DNA from: Laspinema palackyanum D2a
GTDB taxonomy: Bacteria; Cyanobacteriota; Cyanobacteriia; Cyanobacteriales; Laspinemataceae
DNA length: 49,045 bases
Reading direction: 5' to 3'
Assembly (NCBI GenBank): GCA_025370845.1
Contig: JAMXFF010000008.1
Location: forward strand, 124,913-173,957
The notes under the pieces are model-generated. The model was not told the DNA's origin, made no database searches, and saw only the letters and a program-made list of their open reading frames with translations. Made by a program: the position numbers and the translations under genes. Of the stretch, positions 9,234-17,601 are shown piece after piece; positions within the stretch are counted from its first letter, which is position 1, and each line of letters opens with the position of its first letter.

Positions 9234-9303
9234 ATCATTCCCCTATTTACCGTTGTATGACGACGAGGTGCTATTAAGTCTTGGTTCGAGCAGCCTGGTT
9301 AAT

Positions 9304-10476
9304 TTACATTTCTTTATACTCCCTTGTATTTATTTTTTCAACAGTATTTTTCTTCACATTTCCCATATTCGGACGCTGGGTCCATCGCTGACGAAAAATC
9401 TCGTAAAGCGCCATGCCCGTTGCTACTGAGACATTCAGGCTGGGGATCTTTCCTTGGAGGGGGATAGAAATTAATTCATCACAGTGACGTTGTGTCAACA
9501 AATTCAAACCTTCCCCTTCGGATCCCACCACCAAAACCGTGGGTCGGCTAAATTCGATGCTGCTCACAGCCGAAGGCGCGTTGGCGGCAGTGCCATAGAT
9601 CCAAAACCCGGCTTCTTTTAACTCTTCCAGGGCGCGACTGAGATTGATCACCCGGGCAACGGGAAAAAATTCTAAGGCACCGGCGGCGACTTTCATCACC
9701 GTTGAGGTGATCCCAACCGCTCGTCTTTGGGGGATCACCATGCCCTGAGCGCCGATCGCCTCAGCCGTGCGAATCATGGCCCCTAAATTGTGAGGGTCGT
9801 TAATCCCATCACCCATAAGGAGGACCGGGCGATCGGATACCTTTAAGGCATTGGCAATTAAATCGGGCAGTTCCCAATAGGTATAGGGAGAAACCTGTGC
9901 GGCAACCCCTTGGTGATTTTCCCCGTGGGTGAGCAGATCCAGGCGTCGGTAATCCACTTCATCAATCACCGTTCCCGTAGCTTTGGCGGTGGCGATCGCC
10001 GTATGAAAGCGGGGATCATACCGCAATTGAGCCGTAATCCAGACCCGATGCAGTTGCCGCTCTCCCTCTAAAGCACTCAATACCGTATGGCGACCGTAGA
10101 TCATATCCTTGAGGTCTGTATCTGGGTCAAGGGCGGGTTGGGCAGAACCCGGGGGAAAGGATTTGCGACTTTTCCCGTCCTTTTTCGGGTAGGAGGAACC
10201 CTGTCCATAATCTTTTTTCGGGTAGGACGATCCCTGCCCACTGTCTTTTTTCGGATAAGACGATCCCTGCCCACTGTCTTTTTTCGGGTAGGAGGAACTC
10301 TGTCCATAATCTTTTTTCGGATAGGATGATCCCTGCCCACTGTCTTTTTTTGGATAGGATGATCCCTGTCCACTGTCTTTTTTGGGATAAGATTCTCGCT
10401 TGGATCGGACTGAGGGCTTCAAATTTTCGGGTTTACCAGGCATGACAATTATGATTGGGGGGGTAGATGGCTTCAT
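9304..10476 (-). CDS. rlmB: 23S rRNA (guanosine-2'-O-)-methyltransferase RlmB, with repeat-rich N-terminal extension
   Basis: SpoU/TrmH-family SAM-dependent methyltransferase that methylates the 2'-O of G2251 in the 23S rRNA P-loop. The substrate-binding domain starts at about residue 124 ([14 protein letters not shown]). The knotted SPOUT domain follows, with [28 protein letters not shown] and a C-terminal motif [20 protein letters not shown]. The first ~115 residues are an unusual disordered extension holding seven copies of SYPKKD in an 11-residue (33-nt) near-tandem repeat, rich in Lys, Ser, Gly and Tyr. The start may be 10476 or 10443 ([10 protein letters not shown]). mrnC lies 82 bases upstream on the same strand, a pairing also seen in other bacteria. 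Confidence 0.92.
   Translation of the reverse strand: MKPSTPPIIIVMPGKPENLKPSVRSKRESYPKKDSGQGSSYPKKDSGQGSSYPKKDYGQSSSYPKKDSGQGSSYPKKDSGQGSSYPKKDYGQGSSYPKKDGKSRKSFPPGSAQPALDPDTDLKDMIYGRHTVLSALEGERQLHRVWITAQLRYDPRFHTAIATAKATGTVIDEVDYRRLDLLTHGENHQGVAAQVSPYTYWELPDLIANALKVSDRPVLLMGDGINDPHNLGAMIRTAEAIGAQGMVIPQRRAVGITSTVMKVAAGALEFFPVARVINLSRALEELKEAGFWIYGTAANAPSAVSSIEFSRPTVLVVGSEGEGLNLLTQRHCDELISIPLQGKIPSLNVSVATGMALYEIFRQRWTQRPNMGNVKKNTVEKINTREYKEM
10154..10395 (-). repeat. 33-nt coding tandem repeat within rlmB
   Basis: Seven near-tandem units encode SYPKKD-(S/Y)-GQ-(G/S)-S. The nucleotide copies differ at a few positions, including Ser/Tyr (DSGQ against DYGQ) alternation, so the array looks homogenised or expanded by slippage or recombination rather than freshly duplicated. 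It encodes a positively charged, flexible tail ahead of the RlmB fold. Confidence 0.85.
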
Positions 10477-10558
10477 CCCAATGTGGTGTTGAGTCTCTTT
10501 CCCGGTTGGGGAAGCTCAAGGGTGGGAATCAGCGTGAGGGTAATGGGTGGAACTGACT

Positions 10559-11074
10559 TTATAGTTCAGTCGAGCCACCACTTTCGAGGGGTTCGAGATT
10601 TAATTGGGTGAATAGGTAGATCAAGCGGTTGGGATCGGTGAGGTATAAATATCCCATCAGGCTTTCCAAGCTTGTTGCCTGTTGATAAATTGCGGCATCC
10701 ACTCGTTTCGGCCCTCCCGTGGCAGCATTGCGCCCGCGTTTGAGAATCTCAAGTTCGGTCGGGGTTAGGAACGGTTCGAGCGATCGCAGCATTCGTGCTT
10801 GGGTCTCGGCTCGCACTTGCGACACCACACAATTATGATAGATCTTCTGGCGTTTCGGTGGTCGTAAATACCAGGCGCGGATAAACAGTTCGTACACCGC
10901 ATCTCCCAGATAGGCTAGGGCGATGGGTGATAGCTGTTGAATTTCCGGGGCCGATAATTTTTTGACCGGGAGCATCAGGGACAAGTAGTCCTGGCGCTCA
11001 AACGCCATAGCACCGGGGGGGACATCAGCGACTAGATTAGCTTCTGGGCTTGTTGCTTCTGGGGTTGCTGTCAT
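10559..11074 (-). CDS. mrnC: Mini-ribonuclease 3
   Basis: A 171-residue RNase III-like nuclease lacking the dsRNA-binding domain; the family matures 23S rRNA ends. The RNase III signature is visible as [18 protein letters not shown] (about residues 53-70, with the catalytic Asp and Glu in GDAVYE), followed by KRQKIYHN and a second acidic helix. [20 protein letters not shown] and the terminal helix [13 protein letters not shown] are typical. Residues 1-35 are a non-conserved extension. It lies directly upstream of rlmB on the same strand. Both act on 23S rRNA, so a shared operon for ribosome maturation is plausible. Confidence 0.9.
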   Translation of the reverse strand: MTATPEATSPEANLVADVPPGAMAFERQDYLSLMLPVKKLSAPEIQQLSPIALAYLGDAVYELFIRAWYLRPPKRQKIYHNCVVSQVRAETQARMLRSLEPFLTPTELEILKRGRNAATGGPKRVDAAIYQQATSLESLMGYLYLTDPNRLIYLFTQLNLEPLESGGSTEL

Positions 11075-11848
11075 ACTGCCCGCACTAAACCACTTGAGTT
11101 AATGATTCCCGATCCCACGTCCAAACTCCCCTAACTGGATTAACTGGGTGACCATTTTATGTTTTGAATTCTTGATTGGCAAAATTTTACCAGGGTCACT
11201 GCCTCGCCTCACATTCTAGTCCCCGGATTAGGGGGGTAGGTCAGCCGATCGCCTGAAGTTTCCCTCTGCCCTAGGGCATAACTACCCAAGGCGATCGAGT
11301 TTAACCCGGTGAATCCTGCCGAGGGATATGGGGATTATAACATTTCGCGATCGGGTTCTCATGGGATGGGGCAGACGGGGGAGAAAGTTCAACGTCACGA
11401 CTTCAGTCGTTATCTTCAGTTCAACGTCACGACTTCAGTCGTTATTTTCAGTTCGTAGTAACGACTTCAGTCGTTATCTTCAGTTCAACGTCACGACTTC
11501 AGTCGTACTCTTCAGTTCAACGTCACGACTTCAGTCGTTATCTTCAGTTCAACGTCACGACTTCAGTCGTTACCGCGTTACTTGGCTGAAGCCAAGTAAC
11601 GCCCCCTTCCAGGTCAAGCATCCAGTCATTACGCAGGCGCTTCAACCGCCAATCGTGCGTGTCACGGCTGAAGCCGTGACACGAGAGCAACGACTGAAGT
11701 CGTTACTACAAACATGGATCCATCCTTCTCCTGGGCCAAACGACTGAAGTCGGGACGTTGAACTTTCCCCCATCTCCCCCATCCTCCAAATAAACAAGCT
11801 ATCCAGTATCAAAATTGAACTGGATAGCCTATTTAGAGCGTGAAACAC
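11075..11848. other. Non-coding gap carrying a palindrome array
   Basis: The first 300 bases show no gene and contain the likely promoter region of mrnC. The remainder (11383-11767) is a palindromic repeat array, listed separately. ORFs predicted through the array (11328-11747 and 11642-11848) merely translate the repeats. The last bases before 11849 lie just 3' of the STAS gene on the minus strand. Confidence 0.7.
11383..11767. repeat. Palindromic repeat array with terminal inverted repeats
   Basis: At least seven copies of CACGACTTCAGTCG-type palindromes at about 30-base spacing. The block starts with GAAAGTTCAACGTC (11383-11396) and ends with the exact inverse GACGTTGAACTTTC (11754-11767), so it is bounded by 14-bp terminal inverted repeats. 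Two units have fully different arms but the same CTGAAG centre: GCGTTACTTGGCT-GA-AGCC... at 11575-11602 and CGTGTCACGGCT-GA-AGCC... at 11658-11683. These arms are perfectly complementary, 13 and 12 bp. The block sits just 3' of the STAS gene. Confidence 0.88.
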
Positions 11849-12217
11849 TCAAGTGGATTTGATTTTCTCTAGGGCAGCGTCCACCGATGGCTGCAAAGAG
11901 AGAAACTGCTCTAATCGAACCAGTTTGACCGTTTGGGTCACCCGGGGATTGCTGACAATTTGCAAGGTACCTTCAGCAGTTTGAGCTTTTTTTACCAGTT
12001 GCACCAGCGCACCTAAACCAGAACTGTCAACAAAATCTATTTTGGATAAATCCAAAATAATGTTCGTGGGACCCTCGTCAATACACTGACTGATCGCCTT
12101 CCGAAAGGTCGCTTCCGAAAAGGCATCGAGTAAGCCAGTGAGACGGAAGAGTTGGTAATCGTTCCCGACTTCGCGCGTGCCTCTTAGGCTAACGGTCAGG
12201 GTTAATGGCTCAGGAAT
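11849..12217 (-). CDS. STAS-domain anti-sigma-factor antagonist-like protein with apparent ATT start
   Basis: A single STAS domain of about 122 residues, the SpoIIAA/RsbV-type fold that binds a partner kinase or anti-sigma factor and is switched by serine phosphorylation. The phosphoacceptor region is VDSSGLGAL (about residues 63-71, Ser65/Ser66). The reading frame is open to a TAG at 12227-12229, yet contains no ATG, GTG or TTG until a TTG at 12055, in the middle of the domain. Conserved sequence begins much earlier (LTVSLRGTRE, YQLFRLTGLLDAFS). An excellent Shine-Dalgarno (AGGAGGG, 12228-12222) lies four bases before ATT at 12217. I therefore place the start there; the start codon is inferred. 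Confidence 0.75.
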   Translation of the reverse strand: MPEPLTLTVSLRGTREVGNDYQLFRLTGLLDAFSEATFRKAISQCIDEGPTNIILDLSKIDFVDSSGLGALVQLVKKAQTAEGTLQIVSNPRVTQTVKLVRLEQFLSLQPSVDAALEKIKST

Positions 12218-12706
12218 AACGCCCTCCTAGCTGCATACTGATACATTTACGCGACATTTGTCCGGCTATTGCTGGACAATGCAGCGATGGCACTATCACC
12301 CTTGAAGGTGACAGCGGCGGTATCCCGCAAAGCTTTTAGAAAGATTCCAAAAGCGCAAGATGGTTTAAGGTCGATGAGGATGATTAGACTCGTACTCTCT
12401 TAGACTCAAGAATCCACTTGACCTCGGCAACCAAGCAAGGAAGTCTCAAAGGTAGGGCTCAAAAGTCTAAGGGAAGGCGCGAGTGGCTGCTCCATGTTCA
12501 GATCTTGTCGGATATTATACCCGATTATCCGCAGATGCCCAGCAAATCTCCGATTAAATCCTTACTCCTCAAATCGACGATCCATTTTAAAGGCTTTCTT
12601 GCCGTTTGTCAATGAGCAGCACCATTAGATTTTTAGATTGTAATCGGTCCGATTGCCGATTGACAAGGAATTTTGCCAATTACCCGGTTTTAAGTTCCGC
12701 CTCCTG
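12218..12706. promoter_or_regulatory. Intergenic region upstream of the STAS gene, with a 9-bp hairpin
   Basis: This 489-base spacer is downstream of carA and upstream of the STAS gene, both on the minus strand. The clearest element is a hairpin at 12258-12279: TTGTCCGGC-TATT-GCTGGACAA, nine pairs with one G-T. It lies 41 bases upstream of the proposed ATT start and could sit in the 5' leader. No protein-like frame was found, and no T-rich intrinsic terminator for carA was evident. Confidence 0.4.
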
Positions 12707-13867
12707 CTAACTGGCAGTTTTCGCGGCAGTCCGAGATTCCCGCATGGAATCGACAAACCGTTTGAAGATATAGTCCGCGTCATGGGGACCCGGACTCGCT
12801 TCGGGGTGGTATTGGACGGAAAACACTGGCAGAGACTTGTGACGCAAACCGGCAATGGTGCGATCGTTCAAGTTCAGATGGGTAATTTCCACCTCGCTGC
12901 TTAAAGAATCGTCACTTAAGGCAAAGCTGTGATTTTGGCTGGTAATTTCGACTTGACCCGTTAACCCTGCTGGTTGATTTAACCCGCGATGCCCAAATTT
13001 AAGCTTAAAGGTATCTGAACCCAGGGAGAGTCCCAAAATCTGATGTCCTAAGCAAATCCCAAACATGGGTTTTTCAGAACTCAGCAATTGTTTGGTGGTT
13101 TCGACTCCTTGGAGCACTGCCGCTGGGTCTCCGGGTCCATTGGAGAGAAAAATCCCATCGGGATTGTGCTTGAGGATTTCCTCGGCGGAAGTGGTGGCGG
13201 GAACGACTATGACCCGACATCCGTAACTCGCTAGACGGCGCAGGATATTACGCTTAATCCCAAAATCTAGGGCAACGACGGTGAATGTTTCCCCGTTCAT
13301 GCCTTGAGCTTGGGGACTGAATTCCCAATGGGGGTCCGTGGTTTCAGTCCACTCGTACACCGTTGAGGTGGAGACTTCCGGGACGAGGTTTAAGCCCTTC
13401 ATGGAGGGGGCCGCTTGCACTTGGGCTAATAATTCGGCGGGGTCGAGGATTTCGGTGGAAATTCCACCATTCATGGCCCCAACCATGCGAATTTTGCGGG
13501 TGAGTGCGCGGGTATCGATGCCGTAAATCCCAGGAATATTGTTTTGGGTCAGGTAGTCGGGGAGGGACTGGGTTGAGCGCCAGTTGCTGGGGCGTTTGCA
13601 GATATTCCGAGCGATCGCCCCTCGGACTTGGGGACGTTGGGATTCTTCGTCGTCGGGATTCACCCCGGTATTGCCTAATTCGGGATAGGTGAACGTCACG
13701 ATCTGGCCGCAGTAGCTGGGATCTGTCAATACCTCTTGATAGCCTGTCATGCCGGTATTGAAGACCACTTCACCAATGGTCGTGCCAGTGGCTCCAAAGG
13801 ACCAACCTCGATAGGACGTTCCATCTGCTAGTACGAGCAAGGCAGGGCGATCGGCAGAAAGAGACAT
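12707..13867 (-). CDS. carA: Carbamoyl-phosphate synthase small (glutaminase) subunit
   Basis: Hydrolyses glutamine to feed ammonia to CarB for carbamoyl phosphate, used in arginine and pyrimidine synthesis. With the start at ATG 13867, preceded by GTGAGGTTTCT, the protein is 386 residues, the normal length. The frame is open to 14068, but the extra 67 residues look non-conserved. The N-terminal CPSase domain covers about 1-150 ([46 protein letters not shown]). The class I glutaminase domain follows, with Cys272 (MFGICLGHQ) and His354/Glu356 (QYHPEASPG). carB is not in the window, so the two genes are unlinked here. Confidence 0.95.
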   Translation of the reverse strand: MSLSADRPALLVLADGTSYRGWSFGATGTTIGEVVFNTGMTGYQEVLTDPSYCGQIVTFTYPELGNTGVNPDDEESQRPQVRGAIARNICKRPSNWRSTQSLPDYLTQNNIPGIYGIDTRALTRKIRMVGAMNGGISTEILDPAELLAQVQAAPSMKGLNLVPEVSTSTVYEWTETTDPHWEFSPQAQGMNGETFTVVALDFGIKRNILRRLASYGCRVIVVPATTSAEEILKHNPDGIFLSNGPGDPAAVLQGVETTKQLLSSEKPMFGICLGHQILGLSLGSDTFKLKFGHRGLNQPAGLTGQVEITSQNHSFALSDDSLSSEVEITHLNLNDRTIAGLRHKSLPVFSVQYHPEASPGPHDADYIFKRFVDSMRESRTAAKTAS

Positions 13868-14295
13868 AGAAACCTCACTAGCTTCAGGGGTCATGTTTCG
13901 GCAGTCACGGGTAAGGGGTCCATTAGTCTGAATGAGGGACCCAGCCGTTTGACTTCCGCAAGATCCTATTATTCCATGAGTTGCTTTCTTGGCGCGTCTC
14001 TGTTGGCCGTAATGTAAAGAAGCGATCGCAACTCCCTCGCCTGGATCCCGTGAGTCCCCTTTCCTCACCTAAGTTCCCTTTCCCGGTGAATTTCCCCTCG
14101 GCGTCAGGGTCTGTGAATGTCTGGCTGCCTGGGTTTTGCTTTCCTCAATCAACCGGGCATAATAGACATAACCCCACTTGACTCATCTGCACCGGAGGTT
14201 GGGCAATGCCCAACGCTACCCTGAATTCCGAGCCGCTGGATTTAGCCCTTGCCCCCTTTCCATTCCTGCTCTAACTGCCAAGAGGAAAAAGTTTC
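13868..14295. promoter_or_regulatory. Divergent promoter region between carA and the retropepsin-like gene
   Basis: A 428-base spacer between divergent genes. It must hold both promoters, but no convincing -35/-10 pair was identified. It contains the small palindrome GTTGGGCAATGCCCAAC (about 14198-14214), whose GGGCAATGCCC core is shared with the 27-bp inverted repeat at 14993-15056. No further gene is supported. Confidence 0.4.
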
Positions 14296-14871
14296 ATGAA
14301 AAAAATTCTCTGTGCTCTGTTTGCTGTAACCAGTCTAGGATTGATGGGGCCTGTCGCCCTCGCTCAGGAATATCCCGGTTGTTTCGCTATTGATTCCAAT
14401 GGCAACCTCCTTGATTTAGGCAACCTCTGCCCCAATGCAACGACAGACGTTCAAACAGGAGCAATGTCCGGCGTCTTTCAAATCCCCATCAAGCGTCGTC
14501 AGGGCGGCATTCCTGTGGTAGATGTGATCTTCAATGGCACAGAGAAATTCGAGATGCTGTTTGATACGGGGGCCAGTGCCACCTTAATCACCCCCTCGAT
14601 GGCAAGCAGTTTAAATGTAGTCCCCTTCGATAAAGCTCGAATTTCCACCGCCAGTGCCTCAGAGGTGGAAATGGAAGTGGGCCGAGTTTCTAAAATCCAA
14701 GTGGGGGATGCGACCCTGGAAGAACTCATCGTCACGATCGCCCCGCCCGGTGTTGAAGAGGGTCTCCAAGGCATGGGTCTCTTAGGACAGAACTTTTTTG
14801 GCAGTTACGATATCACCATCAAGGAAAATATCATTGAATTACGAACTCGCGCCGCTGCGAGTCAGAATTGA
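14296..14871 (+). CDS. Exported retropepsin-like aspartic protease (clan AA)
   Basis: A 191-residue protein with a clear signal peptide (residues 1-23, MKKILCALFAVTSLGLMGPV then ALAQ), so it is probably periplasmic. The single catalytic motif D90-T-G92-A-S (MLFDTGASATLIT) and the downstream MGLLGQNFFG motif match the TIGR02281-type family of bacterial aspartic proteases, which act as dimers like retroviral pepsins. Only one DTG is present, as expected. The ATG at 14296 has an AGAGGAAAAAG Shine-Dalgarno. The substrate is unknown. The gene ends convergently with trpD across a perfect 27-bp inverted repeat. Confidence 0.85.
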   Translation: MKKILCALFAVTSLGLMGPVALAQEYPGCFAIDSNGNLLDLGNLCPNATTDVQTGAMSGVFQIPIKRRQGGIPVVDVIFNGTEKFEMLFDTGASATLITPSMASSLNVVPFDKARISTASASEVEMEVGRVSKIQVGDATLEELIVTIAPPGVEEGLQGMGLLGQNFFGSYDITIKENIIELRTRAAASQN

Positions 14872-14907
14872 GGCTTGACTGAAACTTGACCCCAGACCCC
14901 AAGGACC

Positions 14908-14973
14908 AGAAACCGGGTTTCTCGCCTAGATTTACTGCCAATTGCCACAATTTTTTGAAGAAACCCGGTTTCT
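14908..14973. repeat. Inverted pair of AGAAACCGGGTTTCT repeats
   Basis: AGAAACCGGGTTTCT (14908-14922) and AGAAACCCGGTTTCT (14959-14973) are each self-complementary apart from the central base and are inverted copies of one another. A related pair occurs at 42097-42159. They look like a small dispersed palindromic repeat, here placed just 3' of the retropepsin-like gene. Confidence 0.75.
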
Positions 14974-14992
14974 AACCTCTTGAAGGGGGACC

Positions 14993-15056
14993 AGTAATTG
15001 TAGGGTGGGCATTGCCCACATCAATTACGGTGGGCAATGCCCACCCTACAATTACT
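14993..15056. terminator. Perfect 27-bp inverted repeat between convergent genes
   Basis: The arm at 14993-15019 (AGTAATTGTAGGGTGGGC and on) is exactly complementary to 15030-15056, with a 10-base loop. It sits between the stop of the retropepsin-like gene on the plus strand and the stop of trpD on the minus strand, 15 bases from the latter. It is well placed to end transcription from both sides. The GGGCATTGCCC core also makes each arm partly self-complementary, so it may equally be a palindromic repeat insertion. Confidence 0.6.
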
Positions 15057-15070
15057 AACCTGCTGCTGTC

Positions 15071-16162
15071 TTACTGCTTCAGAAATGCCACCAATTGCTC
15101 TACTTTGGTCCAAGCGGCACCGGAGCCAAGAATTTCTTTGGCTAAGGCAATGCCCTGGATATGGTCCCCCACGGGGATAATGCCGCTAACTTGTAAGGCT
15201 AATGCAGCATTTAAGGCGACTACATCCTGTTGCGCTTGAGTCCCTCCACCTTGGAGGACCGCCTGCAAAATCTGGGCATTTTTTGCAACATCCCCGCCCA
15301 GCAATTCCCCGGTGAGTGCGGGTTTTAGTCCGAGTTCTGCGGGGGCGATCGCACTGAGTTGGACCTCTCCATTGGCAAGGATGGCTAAATCACTGGCTTC
15401 TGCTAATCCCGCTTCATCGAGTTTTTCCCGTCCATGCACCACGATCGCTAATTCGGTGTCCAATTGTCGTAAAGCATGGGCGATCGGCACCACTAAGTGG
15501 GGGTCACAGACGCCGATCACCTGTCCGGTGGGTCGCAAGGGATTGACCAGAGGTCCCAAGAGATTAAACACGGTGCGGATTTTTAAGGTACGGCGCAGGG
15601 GGGCCACCGCTTTGAGGGCGGGATGCCAACCCGGTGCAAATAGAAAGGTGATTCCCACTTCATCTAAAGCGGCGATCGCCTGATTACCCGGTGCATTCAA
15701 ATTCACACCCAAGGCTTCCAAAACATCGGCAGAACCCACCTTACTCGATGCCGATCGATTTCCATGTTTGGCAACTTTTACCCCGGCTGCTGCGGCGACA
15801 AAGGCAACACAGGTGGAAATATTAAAGGTAGAAGCCCCATCGCCTCCGGTGCCACAGGTATCGATCGCCTGTTTGCGGGTTTCTCCATTTGCGCCGGTTT
15901 GCATATAAGCCGACTGGGATTGCAATACTTTTGCCATCCCTGCCAGTTCCTCTGCGGAGACACTTTTGCTTTGTAGGGCGGCTAAAATTGCCCCAGATAA
16001 CACTGGGGGAATTTCTTCCTGAAGCCATCCATTCATGAGTTGACTAGCTTGATCTACCGTCAGAGATTGGCGATCGAGCAATTGTTGCAGTAACTCGGAC
16101 CAGTTGGTGTCGGAGGGGGTGGTTACGGGGGTTTGTGCTGTTGCGGATGGAGAATCAGTCAT
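15071..16162 (-). CDS. trpD: Anthranilate phosphoribosyltransferase
   Basis: Second step of tryptophan synthesis: transfers phosphoribose from PRPP to anthranilate. The PRPP/Mg site [15 protein letters not shown] (about residues 103-117) is intact, as are [21 protein letters not shown] and the [14 protein letters not shown] region. [10 protein letters not shown] follows further on. With ATG 16162 the protein is 363 residues. The frame extends to 16186, but the first conserved helix begins well after either start. The N-terminal ~25 residues are a Ser/Thr/Pro-rich tail. No other trp gene is adjacent, the dispersed arrangement usual in cyanobacteria. Confidence 0.95.
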   Translation of the reverse strand: MTDSPSATAQTPVTTPSDTNWSELLQQLLDRQSLTVDQASQLMNGWLQEEIPPVLSGAILAALQSKSVSAEELAGMAKVLQSQSAYMQTGANGETRKQAIDTCGTGGDGASTFNISTCVAFVAAAAGVKVAKHGNRSASSKVGSADVLEALGVNLNAPGNQAIAALDEVGITFLFAPGWHPALKAVAPLRRTLKIRTVFNLLGPLVNPLRPTGQVIGVCDPHLVVPIAHALRQLDTELAIVVHGREKLDEAGLAEASDLAILANGEVQLSAIAPAELGLKPALTGELLGGDVAKNAQILQAVLQGGGTQAQQDVVALNAALALQVSGIIPVGDHIQGIALAKEILGSGAAWTKVEQLVAFLKQ

Positions 16163-16354
16163 AGTTAAATTTGGATTGCACGGCAAGCAGTTGGGGGTGC
16201 TGCTGATTTAAACCAATCGATTTTACCGCGAGAAGCAGGCGCTGAGGAGAGTTTTGGATTGGGTTTTCACAAGTGGGTCTGGGTTGAAGGTTGAGATGTG
16301 GCTATGTTAGGATTGTCCTGTGGATAACAGTGGTCTCTCAACTGGGAAACAATC

Positions 16355-16579
16355 ATGACAGCAATATATAGATTAAATGCTAATGAGATTGATGCTCAAT
16401 TTTTAGATGACATTAAAGCAAAGTTTTCTGATAAGCAGATAGAAATAGTTGTTTCCGAACTCGATGAAACTGAATATTTATTGAGTTCAAAAACTAACAA
16501 AGAAAAATTAATGACCGCCATTGAAGACGTTAACAAGGGTCAAAACTTAATTGAAGTCAATTTAGACAGCTTTCTATAA
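16355..16579 (+). CDS. YefM-type-tail antitoxin of a YoeB toxin
   Basis: A 74-residue acidic protein. Its second half (ETEYLLSSKTNKEKLMTAIE) closely resembles the YefM tail that wraps YoeB (YLL-S-N--RLM--I). The first half (NANEIDAQFLDDIKAKFSDK) is not the usual Phd/YefM DNA-binding fold and resembles the N-terminal segment of many cyanobacterial antitoxins. It lies 4 bases upstream of the toxin gene, as expected for a co-translated pair. Base composition is clearly more AT-rich than its neighbours, which fits recent acquisition. It probably also represses its own operon. Confidence 0.82.
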   Translation: MTAIYRLNANEIDAQFLDDIKAKFSDKQIEIVVSELDETEYLLSSKTNKEKLMTAIEDVNKGQNLIEVNLDSFL

Positions 16580-16583
16580 CAAC

Positions 16584-16850
16584 ATGAAGAGGAGAATAGT
16601 TTTTCATTATTCTGCTTTTGCCGATTTTAATGAGTGGCTCAATTTAGACAAAAAGCTCCATAAAAAAATAATAGAGCTGATAAAAGACATTGAACGTTCC
16701 CCCTATGAGGGATTGGGGAAACCCGAACCTCTAAAATATGAACTAAGTGGCTTTTGGTCCAGACGCATTGATATGGAAAATCGGTTAATTTATAAAGTAA
16801 CGGATGAAGAAATATTCATTTTTGCTTGTAAATTTCATTATGAAGTGTAG
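16584..16850 (+). CDS. yoeB: YoeB-family mRNA interferase toxin (Txe/YoeB)
   Basis: An 88-residue RelE-superfamily ribosome-dependent RNase. The YoeB signature is nearly complete: PYEGLGKPEPLK (40-51, with Glu43), SGFWSRRI (55-62, with catalytic-type arginines) and the C-terminal FACKFHY (80-86, with His85). These correspond to the Glu/Arg/His set of E. coli YoeB, so the toxin should be active. The C-terminus extends two residues (EV) past the usual final Tyr. It forms a two-gene operon with the antitoxin before it. The region is AT-rich compared with trpD and queE. Confidence 0.9.
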   Translation: MKRRIVFHYSAFADFNEWLNLDKKLHKKIIELIKDIERSPYEGLGKPEPLKYELSGFWSRRIDMENRLIYKVTDEEIFIFACKFHYEV

Positions 16851-16999
16851 TTACAATCAATAGAGGTCTTGTAGCACTCCCAAGTTATCAGGCTGTGCCG
16901 GAAAACTCAAGGGTTTTGGGACGAGAGTCTCCTCTAGGAACGGTAGAGTTTCCAGGTTAAGGCTTAAAATGAGGGATGTTCAGTACCTGGGGTGACTTG

Positions 17000-17563
17000 A
17001 TGGATCGGCGTGACTGGCTGAATATTGCTGAATATGTCTCTCTGGCTGGTGTAGTGGTGGGGTCAGTGCTGGCGGCTATTTCTGGGCAGGTAATTTATGC
17101 GGCAGTGCCGGTGACGGTTTCTTTGGGGTTGAATTTGGTGAATCGGCGACGACTGATGAGACGATCGCCGGTGGGGGTGGAAGAAGTGAAGATGGCACCA
17201 GAAGCGATGAAGGCGACGATCGCCCAGGAAATGGAGCCGGTGGTGGCAGCAGTGCGACAACTGCGATCGCGATCAACAGAGTTGGAGCAATCTCTTGTGG
17301 TGCTGAAAACCCAGTTACAGCGCCTGCGGGGTGAGTTTCAAGCGCGCCCGGAACTGGAACAGGTGGAAAGTTTGGCTGAAGTGATTACAGCGCTACAACA
17401 GTGTTTGGAGGGAATGCCTGCGGGTAAACCGGGACAAACACCGATCGCGGAACTGGAGAGGGAAATTGTCCAGGCGATCGCTCGAATCCCTTCTATAGTG
17501 GAAGTAGAGGTGCAACAACAGTTGCAGAAACTCGGCGAACTTCCACCGAAGCGCAACCCCTAA
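17000..17563 (+). CDS. Hypothetical membrane-anchored coiled-coil protein
   Basis: A 187-residue protein from ATG 17000, preceded by GGGGTGACTTG (an upstream frame start at 16976 is possible). Two hydrophobic stretches at about residues 10-28 and 31-46 form a membrane hairpin (YVSLAGVVVGSVLAAISG, VIYAAVPVTVSLGL). A basic stop-transfer follows (NRRRLMRRS). The remaining ~130 residues are helical and Glu/Gln/Leu-rich with heptad character (RQLRSRSTELEQSLVVLKTQ), so a cytoplasmic coiled coil is likely. Such short hairpin-plus-coil proteins are common in cyanobacteria; no function can be given. It lies 38 bases before queE on the same strand. Confidence 0.65.
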   Translation: MDRRDWLNIAEYVSLAGVVVGSVLAAISGQVIYAAVPVTVSLGLNLVNRRRLMRRSPVGVEEVKMAPEAMKATIAQEMEPVVAAVRQLRSRSTELEQSLVVLKTQLQRLRGEFQARPELEQVESLAEVITALQQCLEGMPAGKPGQTPIAELEREIVQAIARIPSIVEVEVQQQLQKLGELPPKRNP

Positions 17564-17601
17564 TCAGAACGTTAATCCCGTAAAGAATCCATCGATTGAT
17601 C

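Noticed and set aside
11328-11747. 139-codon frame through the palindrome array
   Set aside because: It translates the repeat units only (recurring FNVTTSVV), so it is an artefact of the array.
12707-14068. carA with a 67-residue N-terminal extension
   Set aside because: The extension is not conserved-looking, and ATG 13867 has a good ribosome-binding site and gives the normal length.
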